Source: Ryuthela nishihirai (taxonomy: Eukaryota > Arthropoda > Arachnida > Araneae > Heptathelidae). From it: DNA of 64,000 nucleotides. Shown piece by piece: positions 55,564 to 64,000 of the stretch (positions are counted from its first letter, which is position 1; every line of letters begins with the position of its first letter). Position numbers and translations under genes: made by a program. The stretch is taken from the NCBI GenBank assembly GCA_038380435.1, contig JAWZYU010000011.1:79667501-79731500 (forward strand), given 5' to 3'. The notes under the pieces are model-generated. The model was not told the DNA's origin. It saw only the letters and a program-made list of their open reading frames with translations, and did not search any database.

Positions 55564-56597
55564 GTGCAGCAGAAAACAAAACTTTGGAGTCCCATTATTT
55601 CGACCCCGAAAGAGGATTCGGTAGTGTAAAAAAGTTGGCACAGAATACGGGACTGCCACTCAAACTCGTCCGAGAATGGTTAGAAAAGCAGCCTGCCTAC
55701 ACGTTACATAAACCTGTTCGCAGAAAGTTCCCTCGTAACAAAGTTTACGTCACAGGGTTAGACGAACAATGGCAAGCCGATCTCATGGTCGTGAAAAATC
55801 TAACTCGCTTCAATGACGGGTATCGCTACATATTAACAGTCATCGATGTGTTCTCGAGATACGGGTGGGCGCTGGCCATGAAGGCTAAAACGGGGAAAGA
55901 AATGGTCTCAGCTTTCAAAAAGATACTTTCCGAGGGTCGATCCCCAATGAATTTAAATACTGATCAGGATACGGAATTTACCAACAGAGTGTTCCAGAAA
56001 TTCCTGAAAAAGAAAGGTATTCGGTTCTTTGCTACATACTTCGACAAAAAAGCAGCTTTGGTGGAAAGATGGAATCGTACCCTACGCGAGAGACTAGGGA
56101 GATATTATACACGCAACAATACCTACCGCTACCTGGACGTGCTGCAGCGTGTTGTAAGGGGATACAATGCCACCGTTCACAGTGCACACGATATGGCTCC
56201 CAAGGACGTGACCTTACGCAATGAAGACGTCGTGTGGGTTCGACTCTATCGCAATCCGAGTGTAGTAAAAGAAAAACCAGCATTTAAAGTAGGTGACACA
56301 GTTCGACTAGCCAGTGTAAAAGCGCCCTTCAAGAAGGCAGGTACACATTTGTGGACCGAAGAAATATTTATAGTCGACAAGGTATTACAACGGCAGCCCC
56401 CTGTGTATGTCGTAAGGGATTCTGAGGGAGAAGTATTGAAAGGCACATTCTATAAATCGGAGCTTCAAAAAGTGACAGAACCCGAACTTTACACGGTTGA
56501 GAAAATAATCGAGAGAAAAGGTCAAAAGGCACTGGTCAAATTTCGCGGATATCCCAAACCTTCCTGGATCCCTAAAAAATGGATAGTTTCTACCTGA
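55533..56597 (+). CDS. Polinton integrase with chromodomain
   Basis: 354 residues. It inserts the element into host DNA. The rve catalytic core spans ~70-230: QWQADLMVV (first Asp), NTDQDTEFTN (second Asp; DQGTEF is usual, so Asp replaces Gly) and ALVERWNRTLRERLGRYY (Glu). The spacing is D,D-35-E-like. An N-terminal helical region (residues 1-65) replaces a clear HHCC finger. The C-terminal LYTVEKIIERKGQKALVKF followed by GYPKPSWIP is a chromodomain, which may target histone marks. Starts inside the previous gene and ends inside the penton start (56,579). Confidence 0.93.
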   Translation: MAKPGGVRRLGAAENKTLESHYFDPERGFGSVKKLAQNTGLPLKLVREWLEKQPAYTLHKPVRRKFPRNKVYVTGLDEQWQADLMVVKNLTRFNDGYRYILTVIDVFSRYGWALAMKAKTGKEMVSAFKKILSEGRSPMNLNTDQDTEFTNRVFQKFLKKKGIRFFATYFDKKAALVERWNRTLRERLGRYYTRNNTYRYLDVLQRVVRGYNATVHSAHDMAPKDVTLRNEDVVWVRLYRNPSVVKEKPAFKVGDTVRLASVKAPFKKAGTHLWTEEIFIVDKVLQRQPPVYVVRDSEGEVLKGTFYKSELQKVTEPELYTVEKIIERKGQKALVKFRGYPKPSWIPKKWIVST

Positions 56598-57623
56598 CTC
56601 TTCCCTCCACGGCTAGTCAGAATATTTATCCGAACAATTCGCAGACCGATTTCACAGTCCGTCTGGCACAACCCCTAAGACTGAGTGGAAAATGGAAAGT
56701 GGGACTAGCAGAAGTTCACTTACCGGTGAGCTGGTACAATGTGGATGGTTCTAACGACACATATGAATATTAAGCCCCTGCCATCCCTGAAGAATACAGG
56801 AAAATCAAACTTAAACCGGGCAAAATAACTCGAATGGAGATGTTGTCTCTCCTCACCACACAGCTCCCCAAAGAAATAATAGTTTCCTATAACGGTGGTT
56901 ACTGGGTATTCAAACCGAGTGAGGGGTACGGACTGATGTTTCCTAAAACGAATTTCGGTAAACTTCTGTGTATCGGCGAGGGAGAAGTTGACAACGATTT
57001 CCACCAACGATTTGCCAGCAAACTTTGCAATACACCAACTTTCGACATAGATGACGAGTGTTATTTCTACGTGATCCCACCAGGTAGTTTCCAAGAACGA
57101 AAGGTACCCCACGGACGATACGAAACTGTCGAATCGTTATTCGATGCAATGAACCAGATGTTACCCTACAGGCTGAGAAAAGCTTACCGTTTCAAGCAGC
57201 AGGCAGATCACACCGTGTTGATGGATACAGACAAGTCGCATTACATTAAATTTCCTCGATCGAACCCCGGATTAGGTGACATGCTAGGAATTGCTAAATT
57301 AGATATACCGCTGAATAAAGTCCTGGGTGACTATCCCATCGATATGAACAGAGGAATGTATGGTATTTATTTGTATTCAGATCTGATTGCTCCTCAGTTG
57401 TTAGGCGATACTCACAGTGAACTGTTGCGTGTCGTGAATCCTGCCGTCAGAACCAGTAATAACAAAGCCATTGTTGCTGTATATCAACAGCCTGATTACT
57501 ACCCCCCTTGCAAGGAACAGTTTCGAGAGTGTGAGAATCTTCCTTCGTACCGACACCGGAGAACCGCTGCATTTTAAATTCGGTAAAGTTTTAGTCAAGT
57601 TACATTTCTGTCATGAGGATTAA
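56579..57623 (+). pseudogene. Polinton penton-like minor capsid protein (broken)
   Basis: The start MDSFYLTLPSTASQNIYPNN and WKVGLAEVHLPVSW are typical of the Polinton penton-like single-jelly-roll protein, expected at capsid vertices. One in-frame TAA at 56,771-56,773 interrupts it; the frame resumes directly and continues to 57,577. A frameshift near 57,500-57,510, beside a C run, moves the true C-terminal coding to another frame that ends at 57,623, overlapping the next gene's ATG. Otherwise well preserved, so inactivation looks recent unless the stop is read through. Confidence 0.85.
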
Positions 57624-58014
57624 ATTCGTTCCCCCTTCCGCAGACGCCTACGTGAGCTACTACAAGAGCCAGACAGGGAAGGGTGTGTTCCGTGGTCCTC
57701 GTTATCAGAGAGGCGACGGGCTAGGAAGCATCTTTGCTAGGATCGGACGTTTCATCAGCCCTCTCGTACGCCCTCTCGTACGACCTGCGCTGTCTGCCCT
57801 GCGTAAGGGCGGGCTACGGTTCGTTTCAGAGATGTCCCAGGGGCAAAACTTCAAATCTGCAGCCAAAGCCGGGCTCCGTGAAGCGGGTGCCGACCTCTTG
57901 CAGCGTGCCAGTTCAAAGCTGCAGGGAGGGAAAGGAATAAAACGTCGTCGTCAGCATCCCAAGGTTCATAAAGTGAAGAGACACTGTACTGTGCAGGACG
58001 TGTTTTCATCATGA
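57613..58014 (+). CDS. Basic core protein pX-like / minor virion protein
   Basis: 133 residues, very basic. FRGPRYQRGDGLGSIF begins a glycine/arginine-rich segment, followed by a hydrophobic-amphipathic stretch (IGRFISPLVRPLVRPALSAL), AAKAGLREAGADLLQRASSK and the basic GIKRRRQ. Polintons and adenoviruses share such small condensing or membrane-active minor proteins; the exact counterpart (pX or pVI) is not decided here. Its ATG overlaps the penton stop, and its own stop overlaps the capsid ATG by four bases (ATGA). Confidence 0.7.
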   Translation: MRIKFVPPSADAYVSYYKSQTGKGVFRGPRYQRGDGLGSIFARIGRFISPLVRPLVRPALSALRKGGLRFVSEMSQGQNFKSAAKAGLREAGADLLQRASSKLQGGKGIKRRRQHPKVHKVKRHCTVQDVFSS

Positions 58015-59306
58015 GCATTCAGAAAATTCACGCTGATTCTGGCGACTGTGCCAATTCAGAACTGGATCTGTTTCTGGTTCCACCCACTGTCTCACAATTA
58101 GAAAGAGGCTGTTATGTCAATTATTTACCTGTGGCTTCCTTGGAAGGTAATGCACCACTCGAATTCATCGTGAAGGGGACGGACGATTACATTGATCTAT
58201 CTCGATGTCACCTACGTCTCGTCTTGAAAATTGTAAAATCTGATGGTACAGCACCGTCGGAAGTGATTGCCCCCTGCAATCATTTCTTCCATGCCCTCTT
58301 CAGCCAGGTAGACGTCTTCCTCAACGATCATCTCGTGAGTGCTTCTCACACCCTGTACCCCTACAGGGCATATCTAGAGACTCTATTGAATTACGGGGCC
58401 GATGCCACACGAAGTCAGCTAGGCACCTCGCTCTGGTACCTCGACACCCCAGGTAAAATGGAACTGACCAGCAGGGAGAATGAGGGGTGGCATCAACGCA
58501 AGGGGTACGTCAAACCAACAGGTATCGAACTCATCTCGTGGATCCATGCTGACCTGTTTAATCAAGATCGTTACCTACTCAATCAAGTCGACCTGAGACT
58601 GCGTTTGCTGAGATCCAAACCCGAATTCTGCCTCATGACAGGTGAAGCAGACCCCTCTTACAAAGTACAGATACACGAAGCTGAATTTTTCGTGCGTAAA
58701 ATCAAACCCACCTCGGGTGTCATCCTTGCACACGCTCGCCTGCTGGGTTCGGAGAGTGCCAAGTACCCTCTGCGAAGAACGGATTTACGTATGTTTTCCA
58801 TCGCTTCAGGCCTGACGAGTGTGAACCGTGACAATTTATTTCTCGGCCAGCTCCCTGTACGGCTTGTACTGGGTATGCTGGAAAGTACCAACCTGAATGG
58901 ATCGTATGAAAAAAATCCCTTCAACTTCCAACATTTCGACCTAAACTACATCAGTCTTCACATAGACAGTGATCATCAGTCCTACACCCCCGACTTTGCG
59001 AATGGGCGCTATCTCCGCTGTTACCAAGGATTATTGGAAGCTGTGGACGCCTGGAAATCCGATAGCGGTATTAACTTATCGCGAAAAGCCTATGGAGAAG
59101 GTTTTACATTATTCGGATTCCAATTGACCCCCGAGCAACGTGAATGCAATCAAGTATTTTCTTTAATAAAGAGTGGGAGTGTGAGAGTCGAATTAAAGTT
59201 TGCCAAGCCGCTACCCGCATCGGTCACTGTGATCCTGTATGCCGAGTACCAGAATTTGTTGGAAATCCCATTGGATCGTAAAGTCCTGTTTGACTACAGC
59301 TCATGA
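58011..59306 (+). CDS. Polinton major capsid protein (double jelly-roll)
   Basis: 431 residues, intact. LDLFLVPPTVSQLERGCYV, then VASLEGNAPLEFIVKG, DYIDLSRCHLRLVLKIV, then NHFFHALFSQVDVFLND and LYPYRAYLETLLNYG are hallmarks of the Polinton capsid family, widely annotated in animals as 'F54H12.2-like'. It forms hexon-like capsomers. It is preceded by the pX-like gene (ATGA overlap) and followed by the protease (ATGA overlap), so capsid, core and protease are coded back-to-back. A decayed copy of its N-terminus lies at 36,034-36,283. Confidence 0.93.
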   Translation: MSIQKIHADSGDCANSELDLFLVPPTVSQLERGCYVNYLPVASLEGNAPLEFIVKGTDDYIDLSRCHLRLVLKIVKSDGTAPSEVIAPCNHFFHALFSQVDVFLNDHLVSASHTLYPYRAYLETLLNYGADATRSQLGTSLWYLDTPGKMELTSRENEGWHQRKGYVKPTGIELISWIHADLFNQDRYLLNQVDLRLRLLRSKPEFCLMTGEADPSYKVQIHEAEFFVRKIKPTSGVILAHARLLGSESAKYPLRRTDLRMFSIASGLTSVNRDNLFLGQLPVRLVLGMLESTNLNGSYEKNPFNFQHFDLNYISLHIDSDHQSYTPDFANGRYLRCYQGLLEAVDAWKSDSGINLSRKAYGEGFTLFGFQLTPEQRECNQVFSLIKSGSVRVELKFAKPLPASVTVILYAEYQNLLEIPLDRKVLFDYSS

Positions 59307-59749
59307 ATTCCTATCAGTTAGAATCCATCCTTTCGATGTTACCCACAAGTCTAGGAGTGTTCCCCCGTGACAGACTACCTCACAGAATCAATCAGTCAGA
59401 AGCCTTGTTTATCTACAATACCGATCCGTCCTCCCTGCCTGGAACCCACTGGATAGCGGTTTACAAGAAAGGAGTGCAAGTAGATCACTTTGACCCCCTG
59501 GGTACAAGTCCCGATGCCTCCATGCAAGAATACTATAGTCGACTAGGCATACGTCACGTCTTACACCCCTCGATACCTCTACAGGACCCCCTGGGAGACA
59601 CATGCGGTGCTCACTGTCTGTATTTCCTGTTTAAAAGAGCGTGTGGTTCGACTCTTCCCACAGTACTGCATCGTGATTACACGTGTCGAGTAGACTTTAA
59701 CGACTGCATGGTGGTGCGATGGCTCTCCGCACTCCTTCAAATATTATAA
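59303..59749 (+). CDS. Adenain-like cysteine protease
   Basis: 148 residues. It cleaves virion precursor proteins during maturation. The catalytic triad is visible: His in PGTHWIAVYKKG, acidic partner in DHFDPLG, Gln in PLQDPLG and Cys in DTCGAHCLYF. The order H-D-Q-C is that of adenovirus protease. Length is somewhat short but includes all core blocks. The start overlaps the capsid stop; the last 31 bases overlap the ATPase start. Confidence 0.92.
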   Translation: MNSYQLESILSMLPTSLGVFPRDRLPHRINQSEALFIYNTDPSSLPGTHWIAVYKKGVQVDHFDPLGTSPDASMQEYYSRLGIRHVLHPSIPLQDPLGDTCGAHCLYFLFKRACGSTLPTVLHRDYTCRVDFNDCMVVRWLSALLQIL

Positions 59750-60343
59750 TTGCAGCACCTTCACAGTGTGGGAAGACGACTTTCACTCTGAAACTCATCA
59801 AAGAAGCAGCTCAAGTATTCGAACCCCCACCCCAGCGTGTCGTTTACTGCTACGGTGAGTGGCAGCCTGCCTTTGAACCCTTCAAGAAAACGGTGGAATT
59901 TTATGAAGGACTACCTACGGATTTGGAATTTGATCCTCACAGACCTACACTTCTGGTACTGGATGACTTGATGGAACAGTCTGTAGCCAGTGAGCGCATA
60001 TCACAATTGTTTATTTGTGGGGGTCATCATAAAAATATCACGATTGTCCTGATCTTACAAAATCTGTTTTTAAAGGGGACATTCGAGGACTATATCGCTC
60101 AATGCTCACTACATGTTTTTATTTCGCAATTGTCGGGATGCATCACAAATAACCCACCTGGCGAGACAAGTGTACCCCCATCAATCTAAACTCCTGACGG
60201 ATGCCTATAGACTGGCTACACAGGTAACCTGCGGTTATTTGTGTGTTGACCTTCATCCCAGAACGTTGGACAGTGAAAGGCTCCGTGCAAAGATTCTTCC
60301 ATCAGAAGAACCTGAAATACTTTACGTTCCAAATGAAAGTTAA
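59719..60343 (+). pseudogene. Genome-packaging ATPase (FtsK/HerA), one frameshift
   Basis: It would pump DNA into the capsid. Walker A is IAAPSQCGKTTFTLKL near residue 12; Walker B is TLLVLDDLMEQ near residue 78; the arginine-finger-region segment GGHHKNITIVLILQNLF follows. At about 60,095-60,112 the frame shifts by one base: the plain frame stops at 60,189, while the family's continuation (MFLFRNCRDASQITHL onward) is in the other frame and ends at 60,343. The shift may be a mutation or a sequencing error. Confidence 0.88.
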
Positions 60344-60704
60344 ATCTCAAGGCCCGTTCCTTCAGTGCTTACCGAAACTAGGGGGAAAGCAGCGTGCAGC
60401 TCTGATGAAGCACATCTCCAACCCCCAGATGTATGCTCTATGTGAAGTGTGTTCCAATTTCTTAAAAGGAAATATACCTGTTTCCCACAGAGTATTAAAG
60501 AATTTACGTCAGCACAAGACGGTCATAAGGAATCTAGCGTCCAAACGTGCATCTTTACGCCACAAGAAGCATCTGCTGCAGCGTGGTTCAGGGTTCATTA
60601 TACCCCTGCTGACTGCTGCCCTCCCCCTGTTGGTTTCGCTATTTAAAAAAAATGATTTCTGTAAAAGCTGTGCAGAGAAAAAACATAAGAAAAAAAGTAT
60701 GTGA
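60333..60704 (+). CDS. Small basic Polinton protein with hydrophobic tail
   Basis: 123 residues from MKVKSQGPF. ALMKHISNPQMYALCEVCSN, then LKGNIPVSHRVLKNLRQHK and then SLRHKKHLL precede a hydrophobic segment (SGFIIPLLTAALPLLVSLF) and a lysine-rich end with two Cys. This composition recurs in the gene after the ATPase in Polintons and adenovirus-like elements, as far as I recall, but no function is established. It overlaps the ATPase tail and the next gene. Confidence 0.65.
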   Translation: MKVKSQGPFLQCLPKLGGKQRAALMKHISNPQMYALCEVCSNFLKGNIPVSHRVLKNLRQHKTVIRNLASKRASLRHKKHLLQRGSGFIIPLLTAALPLLVSLFKKNDFCKSCAEKKHKKKSM

Positions 60705-60936
60705 TTTGGACTCAGAGATGAAGAAAATATTGGAGTCTGACGATGCTGACGATAAATCCGAAAAGTATCTGACTGCTTTGAAAAATTATTTGTTATTCTC
60801 AAAACAGCTTGACACTCCACATGAACTAAAAGTCAACATCCCCAGAAGCACTATAGCTGAAGAGCGCCCGCCAAAAGACATTGCCGTACCCATCCGACGT
60901 AAGAAAAGAAAATTATCCGAGTGGTCAGCATATTGA
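60652..60936 (+). CDS. Small Polinton protein with nuclear localisation-like end
   Basis: 94 residues. Lysine-rich N-terminus, an acidic middle (ESDDADDKSEKY) and a C-terminal PIRRKKRKLSEW that looks like a nuclear localisation signal. No family name known to me. An AATAAA signal at 61,022-61,027 would serve the plus-strand cluster. Confidence 0.55.
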   Translation: MISVKAVQRKNIRKKVCDLDSEMKKILESDDADDKSEKYLTALKNYLLFSKQLDTPHELKVNIPRSTIAEERPPKDIAVPIRRKKRKLSEWSAY

Positions 60937-61021
60937 AACCTTCTGTAAAATCCAAGCCCTGTGCGCTTGAAGATTTGTGTTAAAAAACCCATGTATTTAA
61001 AATGTGCATTACAAAATATCC

Positions 61022-61027
61022 AATAAA
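61022..61027 (+). terminator. Polyadenylation signal of the plus-strand genes
   Basis: AATAAA, 86 bp after the last plus-strand stop. Confidence 0.5.
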
Positions 61028-61079
61028 AGAAAGTAAAACTGATATTTGCGTCTCTTGCTTCATTCACTCTTCTACTCCA

Positions 61080-61330
61080 TTTAATTAATTAGTTTTACAA
61101 ATCCGTGCAGTGTCCCCCCAAACACGGTCTGCCGCGCTCCACAGTCTCGCTGGAGTAGTTCTCTAAACACGGATGCATCCAGGCTTCTCATTGGTCCGTC
61201 TTCGGAGCGCTCTAAGCTTGGATGCACCGGTGGTTTTTATTGGCTGGCGTCAGCATGCGCTGCTCTAGCTCGCAATGTGGAGCACGGCATTGATAAAACT
61301 TTCCCCCTGCCGTAGTGTGTTTCAGCTAGG
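61080..61330. promoter_or_regulatory. GC-rich spacer with CCAAT-like motifs
   Basis: Contains ATTGGTC near 61,190 and ATTGGCTGG near 61,239 (inverted CCAAT) and repeated GGATGCA blocks (near 61,171 and 61,219). It lies between convergent genes, where a promoter is not expected. Function unknown. Confidence 0.35.
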
Positions 61331-61524
61331 TAATAAAGAGGCAGATTTTTTGAAACCTTTTTTATTGAAACAATTCACAGACAATAATTTACATGACATA
61401 TCCAATGCTGGACAGTAAAACAATGACAGATCCGCTGTAGTTTTAAATACAATAAGTTAAATGCAATAAGTTAAATACAGTAATTCAAAAGCTGACGACG
61501 CCTCAGTGCTGGGTCATTACGTGT

Positions 61525-61970
61525 GAAATACTAAGGTTCACTAGGAACATTGAAATAATAAGTTTAAAAAGGTCTGTTACGGATACAAGATCCACTACAG
61601 ATACTGAAATAATAAGGTTCCTTAGGAACTTTGAAATAATAAGTTTTAAAAAAAGGTCTGCTACGGATACAAGATCCACTACAGATACTGAAATAATAAG
61701 GTTCCTTAGGAACATTGAAATAATAAGTTGAAAAAAAAAAAGGTCTTCTACGGATACAAGATCCACTACAGATACTGAAATAATAATAATGTCCCCTAGG
61801 AACATTGAAATAAATAAAGTGTGCAGTGAAATAATAAGGTTCACTAGGAACATTGAAATAAATAAAGTGGGCAATGAAATAAATAAAGCGTGTAATGAAA
61901 TAATATTTACACTGGTGAGCAACGAAATAATATTTACACTGGTGAGCAACGAAATAAAGTTGTAATTCTA
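61525..61970. repeat. Tandem repeats between capsid cluster and polymerase
   Basis: Three ~85-bp units start with GGTCTGTTACGGATACAAG or variants at 61,571, 61,655 and 61,742. They are built on GAAATAATAAGGTTC and AGGAAC motifs that continue more loosely to about 61,970. Minus-strand frames through it (SICSGSCIRSRPF) merely mirror the repeat. Confidence 0.85.
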
Positions 61971-62067
61971 TGCACACTGAAATAATAAATGAAGATGCAA
62001 TAATAAATAAATAATAAATTAGTTTACAATAATACATTAGTGTGCAATAATAAATAAAACTGTGCAA

Positions 62068-64000
62068 TTACTCATCCATGAGTTGGATAAGGGTATCCAG
62101 GCCCAGGTCATTGTAACCATAAGGTACAGTGAGAGTCGAACCCGGGCTGAGATACCGCTTATCGAGGTTAGCCTTAAACCTTTTTACCATGGGCCTGTTC
62201 GTAAGTGACCCATCCACTTTATTACGAACCACATTAAAGGGGACTACGAAGGTCTCGCTGGCTGGGGAATTCCCTAGGACCATGGATTTTAGAAGTTCAA
62301 AATTATATTTACACCTGTTTTGCTTCGTGAGAGATATGCCCTTGGCGCGAAGAATTTCATCGCCGTTGCTCAACCGAAGGGCATAACTCTTGGCCCCGGC
62401 ACTAATGTAGTCCGTGATGTGTACACCAGGGCCATATTTTGATGAAATTTCGTCAACGAGACCTCCAAGGAAGGGATTTTGTGGTGGTGTGTAGGTGTCG
62501 CGAGGAGACGTTGTATAAATCACCGAATCCGTGTCAGAATACATTGTACGACTATCTAATTTCGATAGAAGCTCGTACAGCTTTAGTCTGGCGTGACTCG
62601 TCACCATTGCAGCGAGAATCAGGCTTCCACGGGTGTTCGCTGGAGTGGCAGACTCCGCCGGCTTGTGCGTGACAAGTACGGCCTGATCACTGATAACAGC
62701 GACGTCAGTGATGACTAGCGATGTGTCCGTCAAGAGCTCCATGTACTTGACAGGACAACTCACAATGGTCGTCTGGGTTCGACTCATGTTCTGTGCATGC
62801 TTCCCCCATGACGAATTAAGCGAGACCTTGGAAAGAGTTCGCTTAAGGTTGTTTTTCTCAACTTCCGAGGGGAGGATCCGAACCCCCTCCGCCTGGAAGA
62901 AGGCCTCACAGAAGGCTTCCTTTTGCTCCTCGGTCTGCACGTCAGGGGGAAACCCGGAGTAGCGCTGCTTCAGTCCCAGAAAAGTGTCTATGTACCCAGC
63001 ATAGACACCTCCCTTTTTTGTTGTAGGATCGTATTGCAGGATGGTATTAAAGTGCCACACATCGTGGAACTGGAGAAGTCTGTAGCCAGCACGCATCGCA
63101 GCATAAATTTCGAACGTAGGCCAAGATCCTGTCAATGTGCGCTGGTTCACGGTGTGCCGACAAGGGGGTGCCAGCTGTCCATCCGCACAGATCCTGCAAA
63201 GGGGAAAAAGTAGCTTCCCATTACACCTATAGGGCAGTACAGGGATGAATAAATCGTCGGGGGGTAACAGTGTGGCGTGTGCAATGCCAAAATAGTGGTC
63301 GAGGTCCGTGGCGAAATCGGAGGTGATCCGAACCGGGTGACCTTTACCGAATGGAGCCTTCTTGCAAACATAGGGGTACAGGCTGTTGTAATCAACGTAG
63401 TTAAGGCTACATCCTAAGTCAACCGATGCAAAGATGGAGAACACCTCCACGCGCCCTCCGTAGAGGTAGTCACGGGCCCCTATACGCCTGATAGGCTCGA
63501 CGGATTTATAAATTAATGCGATGGACTGGTTTTTGCGCATCAACTCGTCGAATTCGTGCTCCCACATAATTTTGCATGTGTACCCGTTCATCAGCACTTT
63601 CAAGGTCTCAAGACGATCCATGGTCCGGGTGTTTAGCAGACCAAATGGCTTTCTCGTGCGCTGATCTATTTTTTCAGGGTTGAAACATTTCAAACAGTGA
63701 TGAAAATAACACCCTAAAAATTCATAATAACAACGGGTACTGTGGCACACACCGTCCAATTTGTACTGCCCTATCTTATACTCACCTCCGGGTGATCGCG
63801 CAGTTTGAATTTCGATGTTGTCCTTGGAAGCCTCATACTCTAACCACGCGAGAGCTTTCAAGGACTGCCGGTCGTTACTCGCCGAATACCCTTGGGCGGG
63901 ACACACACCGAGGGTATTCTTTTGCAAAAACTTTCCACGGAATATGCGAAGGCAAGCACCGGCAATAGTCAGGTCATGCGCAAATGGATCTACACCTGTG
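62068..64000 (-). CDS. Protein-primed DNA polymerase B (partial, runs off the window)
   Basis: The frame is open from the stop at 62,068 to the window edge (over 640 residues). It replicates the element with a terminal protein primer. Polymerase motifs: A, DYNSLYPYVCKKAPFGKG; B, NSSWGKHAQNMSRTQ; C, MYSDTDSVIYTT. Upstream are CYYEFLGCYFHHCLKCF and IMWEHEFDELM, in the region before the TPR-type insertion. The exonuclease domain and terminal-protein part lie outside. Convergent to the capsid genes. A decayed copy of this region lies at 36,890-38,290. Confidence 0.94.
   Translation of the reverse strand, partial: TGVDPFAHDLTIAGACLRIFRGKFLQKNTLGVCPAQGYSASNDRQSLKALAWLEYEASKDNIEIQTARSPGGEYKIGQYKLDGVCHSTRCYYEFLGCYFHHCLKCFNPEKIDQRTRKPFGLLNTRTMDRLETLKVLMNGYTCKIMWEHEFDELMRKNQSIALIYKSVEPIRRIGARDYLYGGRVEVFSIFASVDLGCSLNYVDYNSLYPYVCKKAPFGKGHPVRITSDFATDLDHYFGIAHATLLPPDDLFIPVLPYRCNGKLLFPLCRICADGQLAPPCRHTVNQRTLTGSWPTFEIYAAMRAGYRLLQFHDVWHFNTILQYDPTTKKGGVYAGYIDTFLGLKQRYSGFPPDVQTEEQKEAFCEAFFQAEGVRILPSEVEKNNLKRTLSKVSLNSSWGKHAQNMSRTQTTIVSCPVKYMELLTDTSLVITDVAVISDQAVLVTHKPAESATPANTRGSLILAAMVTSHARLKLYELLSKLDSRTMYSDTDSVIYTTSPRDTYTPPQNPFLGGLVDEISSKYGPGVHITDYISAGAKSYALRLSNGDEILRAKGISLTKQNRCKYNFELLKSMVLGNSPASETFVVPFNVVRNKVDGSLTNRPMVKRFKANLDKRYLSPGSTLTVPYGYNDLGLDTLIQLMDE

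Larger units (their letters stand above)
53330..64000. mobile_element. Polinton/Maverick element, partial (right end outside)
   Basis: The gene set is diagnostic: retroviral-type integrase, protein-primed polymerase B, adenain-like protease, FtsK/HerA packaging ATPase, double-jelly-roll capsid and penton-like proteins, plus small basic genes. Genes from 53,848 to 60,936 are on the plus strand with short overlaps; the polymerase is convergent on the minus strand. Polintons are thought capable of forming virions. One stop and two frameshifts affect penton and ATPase; other frames are intact. The left boundary is a guess. Confidence 0.93.

Noticed and set aside
61503..62067. 148- and 167-codon minus-strand frames after the polymerase
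   Set aside because: Translations of the tandem repeat in two frames; repeat-driven, not genes.

Overview
This window is animal nuclear DNA, very probably from an invertebrate (an arthropod would fit, but the species cannot be fixed from the sequence). It is AT-rich and I recognise no host gene. Nearly everything readable is a mobile element, many of them nested: Penelope-like elements, Ty3/gypsy LTR retrotransposons, RTE and Jockey LINEs, a tRNA-headed SINE family of about 370 bp, Tc1/mariner and hAT DNA transposons, and a Polinton/Maverick virus-like transposon at the right edge.

Bases 1-20,110: after AT-rich sequence with one MITE and broken RTE pieces comes a three-level nest. A plus-strand Penelope-like element (PLE A; RT at about 4,905-5,332 and 17,026-17,205, GIY-YIG at 19,587-20,060) was split by a minus-strand gypsy element (5,333-17,025: 704-bp LTRs, 4-bp GACC target duplication). 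That element was itself split by a nearly full-length minus-strand RTE LINE (12,611-16,255: 11-bp target duplication, one open 1,056-residue frame). PLE A was also hit by a second, minus-strand PLE (17,217-19,574), whose 960-bp core lies between inverted arms of about 680 bp.

Bases 20,110-45,720: an orphan LTR, Tc1- and hAT-like transposons, a Jockey LINE split by a SINE, a heavily decayed Polinton fragment (about 35,680-38,290), a solo LTR of the gypsy family above, and a decayed minus-strand LTR element whose integrase precedes its reverse transcriptase (the Ty1/copia order, known in GMR1-type Ty3/gypsy elements). SINE copies are scattered through this part.

Bases 45,720-53,850: tandem-repeat territory (about 140-170-bp, 196-bp and 858-bp units), a small BED-finger-like reading frame, and a 528-bp GC-rich insertion with a perfect 13-bp target duplication. 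The exact 5' end of that insertion can fold like an HDV-type self-cleaving ribozyme.

Bases 53,850-64,000: a largely preserved Polinton, cut by the window edge. From left to right: a possible DEDDh-nuclease-like protein, a PC4-like ssDNA-binding protein, a membrane-anchored second PC4-like protein, a chromodomain integrase, penton-like minor capsid protein (one stop, one frameshift), a basic core pX-like protein, double-jelly-roll major capsid protein, adenain-type protease, packaging ATPase (one frameshift), two small basic proteins, a repeat-rich spacer, and on the opposite strand protein-primed DNA polymerase B running off the window. Neighbouring genes overlap by a few bases, as in a compact virus. 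Together they would supply replication, packaging, capsid assembly and maturation, and integration. The few breaks in the penton and ATPase genes suggest a recently inactivated copy.
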